Assembly (NCBI RefSeq): GCF_001898575.1
Contig: NZ_MKUD01000022.1
Location: 152,993 to 216,992, forward strand
DNA length: 64,000 nt
Direction of reading: 5' to 3'
From: Spirosoma sp. 48-14
Lineage (GTDB): Bacteria; Bacteroidota; Bacteroidia; Cytophagales; Spirosomataceae
In this document: positions 23,785 to 33,409 of the stretch, in pieces
How positions within the stretch are numbered: the first letter of the stretch is position 1
Layout of the letters: each line of letters begins with the position of its first letter
Position numbers and translations under genes: made by a program
Notes under the pieces: generated by a model
What the model was told of the DNA's origin: nothing
Databases searched by the model: none
The model's input: only the letters and a program-made list of their open reading frames with translations

Positions 23785-26169
23785 CTATTCATTTTTAACG
23801 CTAACTTGCTTTCTGCGGGTATCGACAGTAAGCAGAAAAGCGGGTAGCAGAATCAGGTTGGAGGCCATACCCATCAGCAACGTAATGGAAACCAGAATGC
23901 CCAATGCGATAGTCCCCTGAAAAGTGGAAGCCGCAAAAATGGCGAAGCCCGCAAACAGGATCATGGCCGTGTAAAACATGCTGATGCCTGTATAGCGGAT
24001 TGTTTCGGCAACAGCCTGGTTTAGCGTAAGCTTCTGATTTCGAAGCTCATCCCGGTATTTAGTGATAAAATAAATGGTTCCGTCGGACGAGATACCGAAG
24101 GCAATACTAAAAATAAGAATTGTTGAGGGCTTCAAGTGAATGTCAAAGAAACCCATAATCCCCGCTGTAACGATCAGAGGCACCACACTTGGCAAAATGG
24201 CAATCAGACTTAGTCGTATATCGCGGAGTAGAATAATCAGAATTATTGAGACCAGTACCACCGCCAGTACAGTACTTTCAGCCAGATTTCTAAGCAAATA
24301 GTCATTACCACGGGTGAATACTACGCTGTTGCCCGTAATGTTCACCTCATACTGTTCATCGGCGGCTACCCGTTTGCCAGTTGTTCGGTCGACGTTGAAA
24401 ATGGAATCGGCTTTGGGTTGTAGTGTATTGAGCAATTGGGTCGTGCGAACGGTGCCGACATCGGGCATCTGAAAACTGATGCGGGTATATCGGAACGTCG
24501 TATCCATATATGCTTTAAAGGCAGCACCACCGCCTGACCCTTTTGCACCTTTTAACTGAGGAGCATAGCTGGCCAGCTTACTCAGTTCCAAAGCACCGGG
24601 CATCGCGAAGTATTTTGGATCGCCCCCACGATACGACTGGTAAAAGAATTTGACGGCTTCGACCAGCGATAGAGGCCGTGTAAACTCGTTGTATTTACTG
24701 AATTCCCGCTCCAGAACCTTAATTTTTGTCAGCGTTTGCGGAGTCAATACTCGGCCCGGCCGTTTGGTATCGATACTAACCTCAAACGGCATCACTCCTT
24801 TAAACCGACTTTCAATAAACTTGAGATCTGTATAAATAGGGTCGTTTTTGGGTAAATCATCGACGACATAACCGATTGGGTTGATCTGCAAAGCGCCTAT
24901 AGTGGCAACAGCCGTCACGATGCCAATAAATGTGTAGATGACGGCTCGTTTATGATGGACAATATGGTTGACCCAGGTCAGAAAACCGCTAACCTGACGG
25001 CGTTCCAGATGACCCCGCTGCTTGTTTGAGGGAACTGGTAAGTAGCTGAAAACAATCGGTATCAGAATGAGCGATACCGCATAGGTAGTCATAATGCCAA
25101 AAGCGGCCACCAGTCCAAATTGAAGCAGGAGGGGACTGCCTGTGAAATAAAAGACAAAGAAGCCGATGCTGGTGGTGATGTTGGCGAAGAACGTTGTTTC
25201 CCCAACTTTCTCAGTGGCTATCTGTAGGGCTTCGTGCTTACTGCGGTGTCGATTAAGTTCTTCATGATAGCGATTAAGTAAGAAAATGGCGTTTGGTACA
25301 CCGATTACAATAATGAGCGGGGGTAGTAAGCCGGTTAGCAATGTAATGTCGTAACCAAACACCACGATGTATCCCGTTACCCAAATCACCCCTATACCAA
25401 CCACTAATAATGCGACCAGCGTAACAGTGATCGATCGGAAAAAGTAGAAGAGAATCAACCCCGTAACCAGAAAAGCCAGCCCCATGAACAGGGATAACTC
25501 ATGACTGATCTTGGCCGAAAACTCTGTCCGAATGTACGGCATGCCTGACATATGGACGGTGGCATCGGGGCCAAGCAGGGTATGGCGCCGTCCAAACGAA
25601 TCGGCAATCGCTTCTACCTGTCGAACAAGGCCAATCCGATTCTTGGTATTGACTACCTTCTGATCGAAAGTGATGGCCATTAAATGAGCACGTCCTGAAC
25701 TGTCGCTGACCAGGTTTCGGTAAAAGGGTAAAGCGGCTATGCGCTCACGCAGGCTGTCAACACTTGATTGGGTAACAAGTGGACTGGTAATTAATGGACG
25801 AATGCGAAAGGTATGGGCAGTGTCGTCACGAATGACTGTAAATAGATTGGCATTTGATACCACGTCTTTAATTCCCCCAATACGACGAATTTTCTGACTC
25901 AATGCATACCAGTCGTTGAAGAAGGGTAAGTAATACATGCTATCGGTTTCGACGCATAGTACCATTACGCTACCGTCCTGGCCAAAGCGTGATTTGAAGG
26001 CTTCGTACCGCTGATATTCTGGATCGCTAACGGGCAGGACTTTGGCAAGCTCATAGGAGAGTTTAACCTTGGTGGCCTGATACCCCATGAAGGCCGTACC
26101 CAGCAAAACCACTATAATCAGCGCGATTCGATTCGATAGTATAAAGGAGGAGATTCGGGGCCAGATCAT
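23785..26169 (-). CDS. RND superfamily (MMPL/SSD type) transporter
   Basis: 794 residues with the RND duplication: an N-terminal helix (IALIIVVLLGTAFMGYQA), a large periplasmic loop, five to six helices (SLFMGLAFLVTGLILFYFF to SLILIPIVFSYLP), then a second helix, loop and helix block (STVLAVVLVSIILIILL to LLLPAFLL). The sterol-sensing-like fifth and sixth helices include VIGVPNAIFLLNRYHEE and FGISSDGTIYFITKYRDE, where the acidic residue in the second copy may couple protons. No periplasmic adaptor or outer-membrane channel gene is adjacent. Likely cargo is lipid or a hydrophobic molecule (hopanoid transporters belong to this superfamily); that is inference. Confidence 0.85.
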   Translation of the reverse strand: MIWPRISSFILSNRIALIIVVLLGTAFMGYQATKVKLSYELAKVLPVSDPEYQRYEAFKSRFGQDGSVMVLCVETDSMYYLPFFNDWYALSQKIRRIGGIKDVVSNANLFTVIRDDTAHTFRIRPLITSPLVTQSSVDSLRERIAALPFYRNLVSDSSGRAHLMAITFDQKVVNTKNRIGLVRQVEAIADSFGRRHTLLGPDATVHMSGMPYIRTEFSAKISHELSLFMGLAFLVTGLILFYFFRSITVTLVALLVVGIGVIWVTGYIVVFGYDITLLTGLLPPLIIVIGVPNAIFLLNRYHEELNRHRSKHEALQIATEKVGETTFFANITTSIGFFVFYFTGSPLLLQFGLVAAFGIMTTYAVSLILIPIVFSYLPVPSNKQRGHLERRQVSGFLTWVNHIVHHKRAVIYTFIGIVTAVATIGALQINPIGYVVDDLPKNDPIYTDLKFIESRFKGVMPFEVSIDTKRPGRVLTPQTLTKIKVLEREFSKYNEFTRPLSLVEAVKFFYQSYRGGDPKYFAMPGALELSKLASYAPQLKGAKGSGGGAAFKAYMDTTFRYTRISFQMPDVGTVRTTQLLNTLQPKADSIFNVDRTTGKRVAADEQYEVNITGNSVVFTRGNDYLLRNLAESTVLAVVLVSIILIILLRDIRLSLIAILPSVVPLIVTAGIMGFFDIHLKPSTILIFSIAFGISSDGTIYFITKYRDELRNQKLTLNQAVAETIRYTGISMFYTAMILFAGFAIFAASTFQGTIALGILVSITLLMGMASNLILLPAFLLTVDTRRKQVSVKNE

Positions 26170-26384
26170 GCCTGATGAACGCGGGATAAGGGCGCAAGGT
26201 ACATAAAAATGATGGCGTTTAGGAAATTTAACAGCAGGCTAAACGTAATCCGGGATGTAGTTATTGGAAATAAATACGAGGGTGATTTTACTCAAAATGG
26301 CTCAGTTATTGATACTAATAAGTATACGTAGTTAGTATTAATGATTGATTATAAATGGGCAAGCTATAAGACTTTTTTTATGAT

Positions 26385-28562
26385 ATGTCTGATGTACATA
26401 GCATCCGTTTGGCACTAAGAGCGAATAGCTTCTGGTATGTATTCATTAGTGTACTACTTATTCCGACCAGTACACTAGTAGCACAGATGGCTCCTCAGCC
26501 AGTAGTGCTGTGTGCTACTGAAACGTTGTCTCCTTCTGACCGGAAAGCGCTTGAGGCTGAAGCCGCACTTGCACTACAGTTAAAACGGGCTTCTGGCGCG
26601 GCCTTTACCACGCTAACTTATGTACCGATCAGGCCCCATATACTCCGTAAATCGGATGGAACGGGCGGGTATAGTCTGGCTAGCCTGAATAATGTAATGG
26701 CGCTTACCAATAAATATTTTCTCCAGAATGGAGCGGGTATTCAATTCTATTTTGCTGGTACCACGCCCGATTATATCGATAATGATGCATTATATAATCA
26801 ATATCGACAAGGAACGGATGATGCCACAGTGGCTCCATATGATGTCACAAATGCATTGAATCAATACTACGTGCATAAATTTGACAAGGACGGATTAGGT
26901 GGCTATGCCCAGTTCCCATCTAACAATGTTAGCTCGACCCGAACCATTATCCTGGATGAAAATTATGATGAGGATATGGGCAACCGACTGGTTCCTCATG
27001 AGCTTGGGCATACCTTTAATCTGCTACACACGTTTGAAGCTGCTTACGGATACGAACGGGTTACGCGTGGAAGCGGGGCTAATTGCAGTACTGCCGGAGA
27101 TTTGGTTTGCGATACACCGGCTGATCCCTACGGTCGATTCCCAGGTGCCAGTGCTTCCTGTGTTACAGGTTGTCCATCAACGTTCACCTGTACATTTACG
27201 GATGATCAGAACAACGTATACCAGCCATCGGCCACAAATATCATGTCGTATTATTATCCTTGTACCCATGATTTTACGGCAGGGCAATACGATCGTATTC
27301 AGGCTGGGCTGGCGATCCGTCAGAGTCATACGGCGTATACCTTAAATGCGCCCGAAACGAGTATGGCGGCCCCGTCGAATGTAGTTGCTACCATAATGAA
27401 CGGCACTATCGTTATCAACTGGCAAGATAATTCGAGCAGCGAAATGGGGTATTTTATCGAACGATCTACCTCACCTACAACTGGGTTCGTACCCATAGTG
27501 GGCTTGGCTCCCAATACAACAACCTTTACGGATGCATCGACAACAGCGCGTATTCGATACTATTATCGGATTAAAGCGTCTAATACAACAACAGGGAGCA
27601 CTAGCCCAGTCGTCAGCGTTGTGGCCCCTGTCTGCCAGCCTGACTTTGATGATGATGGTTGTCCCTTTGCTATCTATCTAAAGGGTGTTACAATTAATGG
27701 TGCTGTTATAAGTCAGAATTCAGGCTGTTCACCCGCCACTACTGGTTACTATAGTTCATTTACAGCTGTCAGCGGGACGGTTACCGCAGGGCAATCGGCA
27801 ACAGTGGCCATCAGCAAAGGAACGACTAATGAAATGGGGGTTGCCATTTGGGTTGATTTGAATAACAACGGCGTTTTTGAAACGAGCGAGTTGCTCTATC
27901 AAATGACAAATGTCGATTTTGCCAGCACAGTTTCAGCGACTTTGACAATACCTGCCAGTACCACGGCCACTAACGTAGCCATGCGTGTTGTTGGGGCTTA
28001 CGCAGAAGTTCCTGCTGACCCCTGTGGAAAGTATTGGTATGGCGAAACAGAAGACTATAGGCTGATCGTGAAGCCCCCATGCACACCTCTAGTCGCTACA
28101 CTGAGTGCAACGACAACCACCATTACGGCCGGACAAGTGGCTACACTCACTGCCAGTTTAACCGGTAATTCGCCTTTTTCACTCACGCTCAATGCCAGCA
28201 ATGGCGTACCGTCCATATTCACAGATATTACTAGTTCTTTATTTAGTTTTACAGTTGCCCCAACGGTCAGTACGACCTACACAATAGGCCAGGTGGCCGT
28301 TGGCTGTAGCTCTGGTACCACAAGCGGTACGGCCATTGTAACGGTCATCCCGTGTACTGTGTTATATACCCTTAAAGCTGGAAGTTGGGATGACCCAACC
28401 GTTTGGTCATGTAATCGAGTTCCCACACAAACCGATCGGGTTCGCCTTGCACATATAGTTACAGTCCCCATCAATGATATGGCAAGAGCATCACAAATCG
28501 AGTATGTTACGGGTGGAGCCATCGCAATGGGTATAGGTGCCCAGTTACTTTTTACTCCCTGA
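26385..28562 (+). CDS. Secreted M43-type metalloprotease with GEVED domain
   Basis: 725 residues, exported (hydrophobic segment FWYVFISVLLIPTSTLVAQ, residues 16-34). The metzincin zinc site HELGHTFNLLH (205-215) and the Met-turn region NIMSYYYPCTHDFT place it in family M43 (cytophagalysin/pappalysin). A fibronectin type III-like module follows (about residues 325-410), then a GEVED domain (AIWVDLNNNGVFETSELLY and YGETEDYRLIV), an Ig-like module, and a short terminal piece GSWDDPTVWSCNRVPTQTDRV of the type found in Bacteroidota adhesins. No type IX secretion C-terminal domain is recognisable. It is probably a secreted or surface-bound protease. Confidence 0.85.
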   Translation: MSDVHSIRLALRANSFWYVFISVLLIPTSTLVAQMAPQPVVLCATETLSPSDRKALEAEAALALQLKRASGAAFTTLTYVPIRPHILRKSDGTGGYSLASLNNVMALTNKYFLQNGAGIQFYFAGTTPDYIDNDALYNQYRQGTDDATVAPYDVTNALNQYYVHKFDKDGLGGYAQFPSNNVSSTRTIILDENYDEDMGNRLVPHELGHTFNLLHTFEAAYGYERVTRGSGANCSTAGDLVCDTPADPYGRFPGASASCVTGCPSTFTCTFTDDQNNVYQPSATNIMSYYYPCTHDFTAGQYDRIQAGLAIRQSHTAYTLNAPETSMAAPSNVVATIMNGTIVINWQDNSSSEMGYFIERSTSPTTGFVPIVGLAPNTTTFTDASTTARIRYYYRIKASNTTTGSTSPVVSVVAPVCQPDFDDDGCPFAIYLKGVTINGAVISQNSGCSPATTGYYSSFTAVSGTVTAGQSATVAISKGTTNEMGVAIWVDLNNNGVFETSELLYQMTNVDFASTVSATLTIPASTTATNVAMRVVGAYAEVPADPCGKYWYGETEDYRLIVKPPCTPLVATLSATTTTITAGQVATLTASLTGNSPFSLTLNASNGVPSIFTDITSSLFSFTVAPTVSTTYTIGQVAVGCSSGTTSGTAIVTVIPCTVLYTLKAGSWDDPTVWSCNRVPTQTDRVRLAHIVTVPINDMARASQIEYVTGGAIAMGIGAQLLFTP

Positions 28563-28874
28563 TTACTTTTCTGACAGGTAAAATACCAATTGGAATGCGT
28601 GGATTACTGGCTCAACGCATTGCTAAATGAGTTGCGTATAGACAGCATCGAACGCCTTTATTATGGTAGACCTATATTATTCTAGATCATAATTTGATTT
28701 GTTAATTATAGGGTAAAAATGTGAAATAGTTGGATAATAAATTGTTGGATTGCAAAATAGCCTCATTACGCTATTAAAATATCTGATTAGCCCAAACAAA
28801 AGGTATTACTAGTCGATTATAGTTGTATAGTTAATAGCGCGGCTACCAACCTTCTAAAAAATTAACTCAACTAT
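28563..28874. other. AT-rich intergenic region before the GT4 gene
   Basis: A 312-bp gap with no credible coding frame, no clear hairpin and no exact TAnnTTTG element. It presumably carries the promoter and a long leader for the GT4-GH130 pair. Confidence 0.5.
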
Positions 28875-31223
28875 ATGACTACTCTTACAGGCCATACCCA
28901 ACTGTCTGACCAACAAGAACAAGCAGAACTTTGGAAACATCAACCCAAAAACGTTGCCTTTATTGGTGATTATCTGCCCCGGCAGTGCGGCATCGCTACA
29001 TTTACATCCGATCTATTTGCCTCCTATAATTCGTTTATTCCAGAATCTAAACCTATAGTTATATCGGTTAACGATACGCCAGACGGATATATATACCCTA
29101 GTGAAGTTCGGTACGACTTTTATCAGCAGGACCAGGAAGCTTACCGGAAAGCGGCTGAGTTTTTGAATTCGAAAGATGTTGATGTGGTTTGTCTTCAGCA
29201 TGAATATGGCATTTTTGGAGGATCGGCCGGCAATTATATTTTGACATTGCTGCGGAATCTGACTATGCCGATCATAACTACCTTTCACACGATTCTAAAA
29301 GATCCTAATGAAGAGCAGTTGCTTGTCCTGAAAAGTATTGCCGATTTATCGTCGCGGGTGATTTGCATGTCAGAAAAAGGTCGAGATTTTCTGATTAATA
29401 TTTACGAGATACCAGCCGATAAAATTGACCTGATTCCGCATGGCATTCCGAACATGCCCTTTGTGGACCCACATTTTTACAAAGACAAGTTTGGTATGGA
29501 AGGCAAGCAGACGTTACTGACGTTTGGGTTGCTTTCACCCAACAAAGGGATAGAGAATGTTATTCGGGCATTACCACATATCGTTGCGCAGCATCCGAAT
29601 GTGGTCTATATGGTGCTTGGCGCCACGCATCCGCATTTGTTGAAACACGAAGGCGAAGCCTATCGCGACAGTCTGAAAAAGTTAGCCGCCGATCTTGGGG
29701 TTCGAGACCATGTTCGGTTCTATAATCAATTTGTTGAACTGGAGGATTTGCTTGAATACCTTGGTTCGGCCGATATATACATCACTCCCTATCTGAACCC
29801 GGCCCAGATTACTTCTGGTACCTTATCGTATGCTTTTGGATGTGGGAAAGCTGTTGTGTCCACACCTTACTGGCATGCGGAAGAATTGTTGGCAGATGGG
29901 CGCGGTGTATTAGTACCCTTTGGCGACTCAGAAGCTATTGCTGATCAGATTACCAATCTGCTCACTGATGAGCCGGTACGTCATGCCATGCGTAAAAAAG
30001 GCTACCTGATGGGCCGGGAGATGATCTGGGAACGGGCTATTCAGATGTATGCCAACGCGTTTGCCAAAGCGCGCCAGGAACGTATGAGTACCATCAACAG
30101 TCAGGTGCCCTATACGATGGGAGCAAACACCAGTGCCGCTTTTAAACTGCCTTCGATGCAACTGGATCACTTGTATCGCCTGACCGATTCAACGGGTATC
30201 GTTCAGCATGCCCGACATCATCTGCCGTTTTATGAAGAGGGGTATTGTTCGGACGATAATGCACGGGCTCTTATTCTGGCGCAGATGCTACTGGAGGGAG
30301 GAATAAATGACCCTAAACTAGCTCGAACGGCTGATAACTACTGCGCGTTCATCAACCATGCTTACAACCATGAGTACAAGCGGTTCCGTAACTTTATGAG
30401 TTATGATCGGCGCTGGCTCGAAGAGTTTGGGTCAGATGATAGCACTGGCCGAACGATATGGGCGCTAGGTACCTGCATTGGTCGCTCGACGGATCGTAAT
30501 ACCATTTCCTGGGCTATTCCATTGTTAGAGTACGTACTGCCAAGTGTCGTTCAGATGACTTCGCCCCGTGCCTGGGCTTTTGCGTTGTTGGGTATTTATG
30601 AATACCAGAAGAAATTCAACGACGACCGGATGGTCAAGACCATTCAACGGCAATTGCTTGATAAGTTGCTATTCCGATATACCGAAACAGCTACGGAAGA
30701 TTGGCCGTGGTTTGAGAATACACTATCGTACGATAACGCCGTATTAGCTCATGCACTTATTCGGTCGGGCGAAGAGAAACTGGTGCCTATTGGTGTCAAT
30801 TCGCTTCGCTGGCTCATTGGAATACAAACGGCTAAGAGCGGCCATTTTCAACCAATCGGCTCGAACGGATTCTACACAAAAGGCCAACCCCGTGCTTACT
30901 TCGATCAGCAACCTCTTGAAGCGCAAAGCACAGTATCGGCCTGCCTGGCTGCCTTCGACGTAACAGGCAATGACGAGTGGCATCGTACCGCTATCCGTGT
31001 GTTCAAATGGTTTTTAGGATTGAACGATCTGGGGCTTTCGCTCTATGACCAGCAAACTGGCGGTTGTCGCGACGGTTTGCATATCGATAGAGCAAACCAG
31101 AATCAGGGGGCAGAATCAACTCTGTCGTACTTGATTGCCCTGGCTGATCTGTACACGGTTCAGAAAAAAAACACAGCCGTAAAGCCCGTTAATGTAGCCA
31201 TGCCCATGCTGATGAATGGGTAG
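28875..31223 (+). CDS. GT4 glycosyltransferase fused to a six-hairpin glycosidase-like domain
   Basis: Two-part cytoplasmic protein of 782 residues. Residues 25-405 form a GT-B glycosyltransferase of family 4: FIGDYLPRQCGIATFTSDL at the N-terminus (donor/acceptor loop), VCLQHEYGIFGG, LIPHGIPNMPF, LLTFGLLSPNKGIENVIRAL, and the EX7E-like region SGTLSYAFGCGKAVVSTPYWHAEEL. Residues about 425-770 form an alpha/alpha-toroid like six-hairpin glycosidases (YEEGYCSDDNARALILAQML, DDSTGRTIWALGTC, WFENTLSYDNAVLAHALI). The next gene, 106 bp on, is a GH130 enzyme, so the two probably build or turn over a mannose-containing oligosaccharide. The substrate is not known. Confidence 0.85.
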   Translation: MTTLTGHTQLSDQQEQAELWKHQPKNVAFIGDYLPRQCGIATFTSDLFASYNSFIPESKPIVISVNDTPDGYIYPSEVRYDFYQQDQEAYRKAAEFLNSKDVDVVCLQHEYGIFGGSAGNYILTLLRNLTMPIITTFHTILKDPNEEQLLVLKSIADLSSRVICMSEKGRDFLINIYEIPADKIDLIPHGIPNMPFVDPHFYKDKFGMEGKQTLLTFGLLSPNKGIENVIRALPHIVAQHPNVVYMVLGATHPHLLKHEGEAYRDSLKKLAADLGVRDHVRFYNQFVELEDLLEYLGSADIYITPYLNPAQITSGTLSYAFGCGKAVVSTPYWHAEELLADGRGVLVPFGDSEAIADQITNLLTDEPVRHAMRKKGYLMGREMIWERAIQMYANAFAKARQERMSTINSQVPYTMGANTSAAFKLPSMQLDHLYRLTDSTGIVQHARHHLPFYEEGYCSDDNARALILAQMLLEGGINDPKLARTADNYCAFINHAYNHEYKRFRNFMSYDRRWLEEFGSDDSTGRTIWALGTCIGRSTDRNTISWAIPLLEYVLPSVVQMTSPRAWAFALLGIYEYQKKFNDDRMVKTIQRQLLDKLLFRYTETATEDWPWFENTLSYDNAVLAHALIRSGEEKLVPIGVNSLRWLIGIQTAKSGHFQPIGSNGFYTKGQPRAYFDQQPLEAQSTVSACLAAFDVTGNDEWHRTAIRVFKWFLGLNDLGLSLYDQQTGGCRDGLHIDRANQNQGAESTLSYLIALADLYTVQKKNTAVKPVNVAMPMLMNG

Positions 31224-31329
31224 TTAGAGAGGGCATACGGTTTTCAGTTTCTGATATAATGTGATATAATTTAAGAGCTATATGCCGTTATGGCTTTAGT
31301 TCTTCTTTTTGAAACCATCCATTCCGACA

Positions 31330-32829
31330 ATGAGTGTAAAAGCTATTCGAACCGGGATTGTGCTGCAACCCGATCCGACGCGGGTGTTATTTCGACCATT
31401 TGAGCTGGGTAGCACAACCCGTACGCTGAAAATCATTGCCCGCGTGGGCAGCATGACTGATGAAGAAGCCGAACAGAAACTTGATGAGGTAATCCGGGAG
31501 TTTGGCGGTCGCCATTATAAACTAGAGCGATTTCTGCTACAGCGATTTGAGCAGATCAAACCACAGCTTCTAACGGACGAACCCCTGACCGAAGATCGGA
31601 AACTACTTCTGGGCGCTTATTTTACGATGGAATACTCGCTCGAATCGGCAGCGTTGTTCAATCCATCGATGGTATGGCATCCCGATCAGACGAATGTTCC
31701 ACCGGGCTATAAACGGTTTATCTTAAGCCTGCGGGCAACCGGCGAAGGGCACGTTTCATCCATTTCGTTCCGGATGGGCTACATTGATGAGGCAGGAAAA
31801 ATCATCCTGAGAAAGCCATCGCGGTATGTTACGTCCCCCGATATGGTGCCTAATCACCTGTTCAACCGGACCGTGTTTGAACGCAAACTGTATGAGTTGC
31901 GGCTGGAAAATAGTATCCAGGAGAAAATGATGGCTGGACTTGGTGATGAATTCAGCCTGGCAGAACTCGAAGCACAAATAAAGCGAGTCTCTTCTCAATA
32001 TCGCTACAATGCGGAATATGAGACTATTGCCAGCGGTTTGTTAGCCTTAGCCAAGTCAAATTATGAGATTCATTTTGAGGAAGATCAAAGTCTGGATGAA
32101 CGATGCATTTTCCCTAATTCGCCCAACGAAACCAACGGAATCGAAGACGCTCGCTTCGTTCAGTTCACGGATGATAACGGCGAAGTTACCTATTACGCCA
32201 CCTACACTGCTTATAATGGGAAAGTGACATTCCCGCAGTTGCTGGAAACTAAAGATTTTACCCATTTCAGTGTCAGCACGCTCAACGGAGCTGAAGTGTC
32301 GAATAAGGGTATGGCGCTCTTTCCACGTAAAGTGAATGGGAAATATGCCATGATTTCGCGTCAGGATGGCGAAAACATCTACCTCATGTACTCCGATGAC
32401 CTATATTTCTGGCAAACGAAAGATATTCTGCTCAAGCCAACCTATAGTTGGGAATATGTACAACTGGGAAACTGTGGATCGCCTATTGAAACCGAGGATG
32501 GCTGGCTGGTTTTAAGTCATGGGGTAGGGCCTATGCGGAAATATGCTATCGGCGCTTTCTTACTGGATCTGAACGATCCCGGTAAGGTAATTGGCCGAAC
32601 GGCGGAGCCAATTCTTAGCCCTGATGAGAATGAACGGGAAGGCTATGTACCCAATGTCGTGTACAGTTGCGGAGGATTGATTAACAACGAAGAGTTAATT
32701 ATCCCCTATGCCATGGCGGACTACGCGAGTAGTTTTGCAACCGTGAATGTAAAGGAACTATTGGCCGAATTGAAAGGCGAAGCTACGGCTAAACCTATTG
32801 AAAAGCAGGAAGAAATGATCAATAAATAA
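31330..32829 (+). CDS. GH130 family glycoside phosphorylase/hydrolase
   Basis: 499 residues from the ATG at 31330; a TTG at 31309 would add seven. The five-bladed propeller of GH130 is shown by NETNGIEDARFVQFTDDNG (the catalytic Asp in the EDxR motif), YVQLGNCGSPIETEDGWLVLSHGVGPMRKYAIGAFLLDL, and EREGYVPNVVYSCGGL. Characterised GH130 enzymes act on beta-mannosides, either by phosphorolysis or hydrolysis. The long N-terminal part (residues 1-150) and the company of a GT4-glycosidase fusion match the less-studied GH130 subgroups. It is cytoplasmic, with no signal peptide. A terminator follows at 32915. Confidence 0.88.
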   Translation: MSVKAIRTGIVLQPDPTRVLFRPFELGSTTRTLKIIARVGSMTDEEAEQKLDEVIREFGGRHYKLERFLLQRFEQIKPQLLTDEPLTEDRKLLLGAYFTMEYSLESAALFNPSMVWHPDQTNVPPGYKRFILSLRATGEGHVSSISFRMGYIDEAGKIILRKPSRYVTSPDMVPNHLFNRTVFERKLYELRLENSIQEKMMAGLGDEFSLAELEAQIKRVSSQYRYNAEYETIASGLLALAKSNYEIHFEEDQSLDERCIFPNSPNETNGIEDARFVQFTDDNGEVTYYATYTAYNGKVTFPQLLETKDFTHFSVSTLNGAEVSNKGMALFPRKVNGKYAMISRQDGENIYLMYSDDLYFWQTKDILLKPTYSWEYVQLGNCGSPIETEDGWLVLSHGVGPMRKYAIGAFLLDLNDPGKVIGRTAEPILSPDENEREGYVPNVVYSCGGLINNEELIIPYAMADYASSFATVNVKELLAELKGEATAKPIEKQEEMINK

Positions 32830-32914
32830 GCCTGTTTTACTAATTGAACCAAGCAGCACATTGAGGCTTGTCCTTTTAAGTTGTGTCCTGTTAAATCATT
32901 TAGTAAAGCATCAG

Positions 32915-32959
32915 AAACCCACCTTTCAGCATTTATGTAGGAAAGGTGGGTTTTAATTT
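32915..32959 (+). terminator. Intrinsic terminator after the GH130 gene
   Basis: A perfect 13-bp stem (AAACCCACCTTTC with GAAAGGTGGGTTT) with a 13-nt loop and a T-rich tail. Confidence 0.85.
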
Positions 32960-33409
32960 TTTATACGTATAAATACTGGCTTTGGTGGTTAATATTCTTA
33001 TAGTGAGTGTTTTTACTTAGCCAAGAGTTAACCTTAAGCGAATAGTAATTTTGTTATCATTTAGATTACAAATCATTTTTTTGAAAAATAGCCAAAAACT
33101 AGTTTCTTAATTGGCTAATCAAATTTTAATAGTTGACCTGTATTTTTTAATTTTTCGGGTATATACGCAGACAAAAAAGTATTTGTTGCATCTGACTGAA
33201 TAAAAATTTATTATTTTTTTTATTTTATTATTAGTGATAATATTTTGTTTTTGTGGTATTGTAGATTGAAATATAGAAATAATATTTTGTAAAAGTTGGT
33301 TATGTAACCTCTGGTGGTGTTAGGGGTGATTTTAATGTGATTAATATTTTTTTAATACATTTGGATTGGTTTTTTACCAGTTTTTCATTCTTAACTTAAA
33401 CGAGAGCAT
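32960..33409. other. Very AT-rich leader region before the SusC gene
   Basis: 450 bp without a credible gene, clearly richer in A+T than the surrounding coding sequence (long T and TA runs around 33050-33360). It probably holds the promoter and long 5' leader of the SusCD operon. Apart from a -7-like element at 33356 no recognisable RNA structure was found. Confidence 0.5.
33356..33363 (+). promoter_or_regulatory. Candidate -7 promoter element of the SusCD operon
   Basis: TACATTTG fits the Bacteroidota -7 consensus TAnnTTTG and lies 46 nt before the SusC start. No convincing TTG -33 box is at the expected distance, so this is tentative. Confidence 0.35.

Noticed and set aside
26311..26342. 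Short inverted repeat around ATACTAA/TTAGTAT before the M43 gene
   Set aside because: Only 7-bp AT-rich arms in an AT-rich gap; chance is likely.
26899..27345. 148-codon plus-strand frame inside the M43 protease gene
   Set aside because: It is an alternative frame of the protease gene, without a family match.
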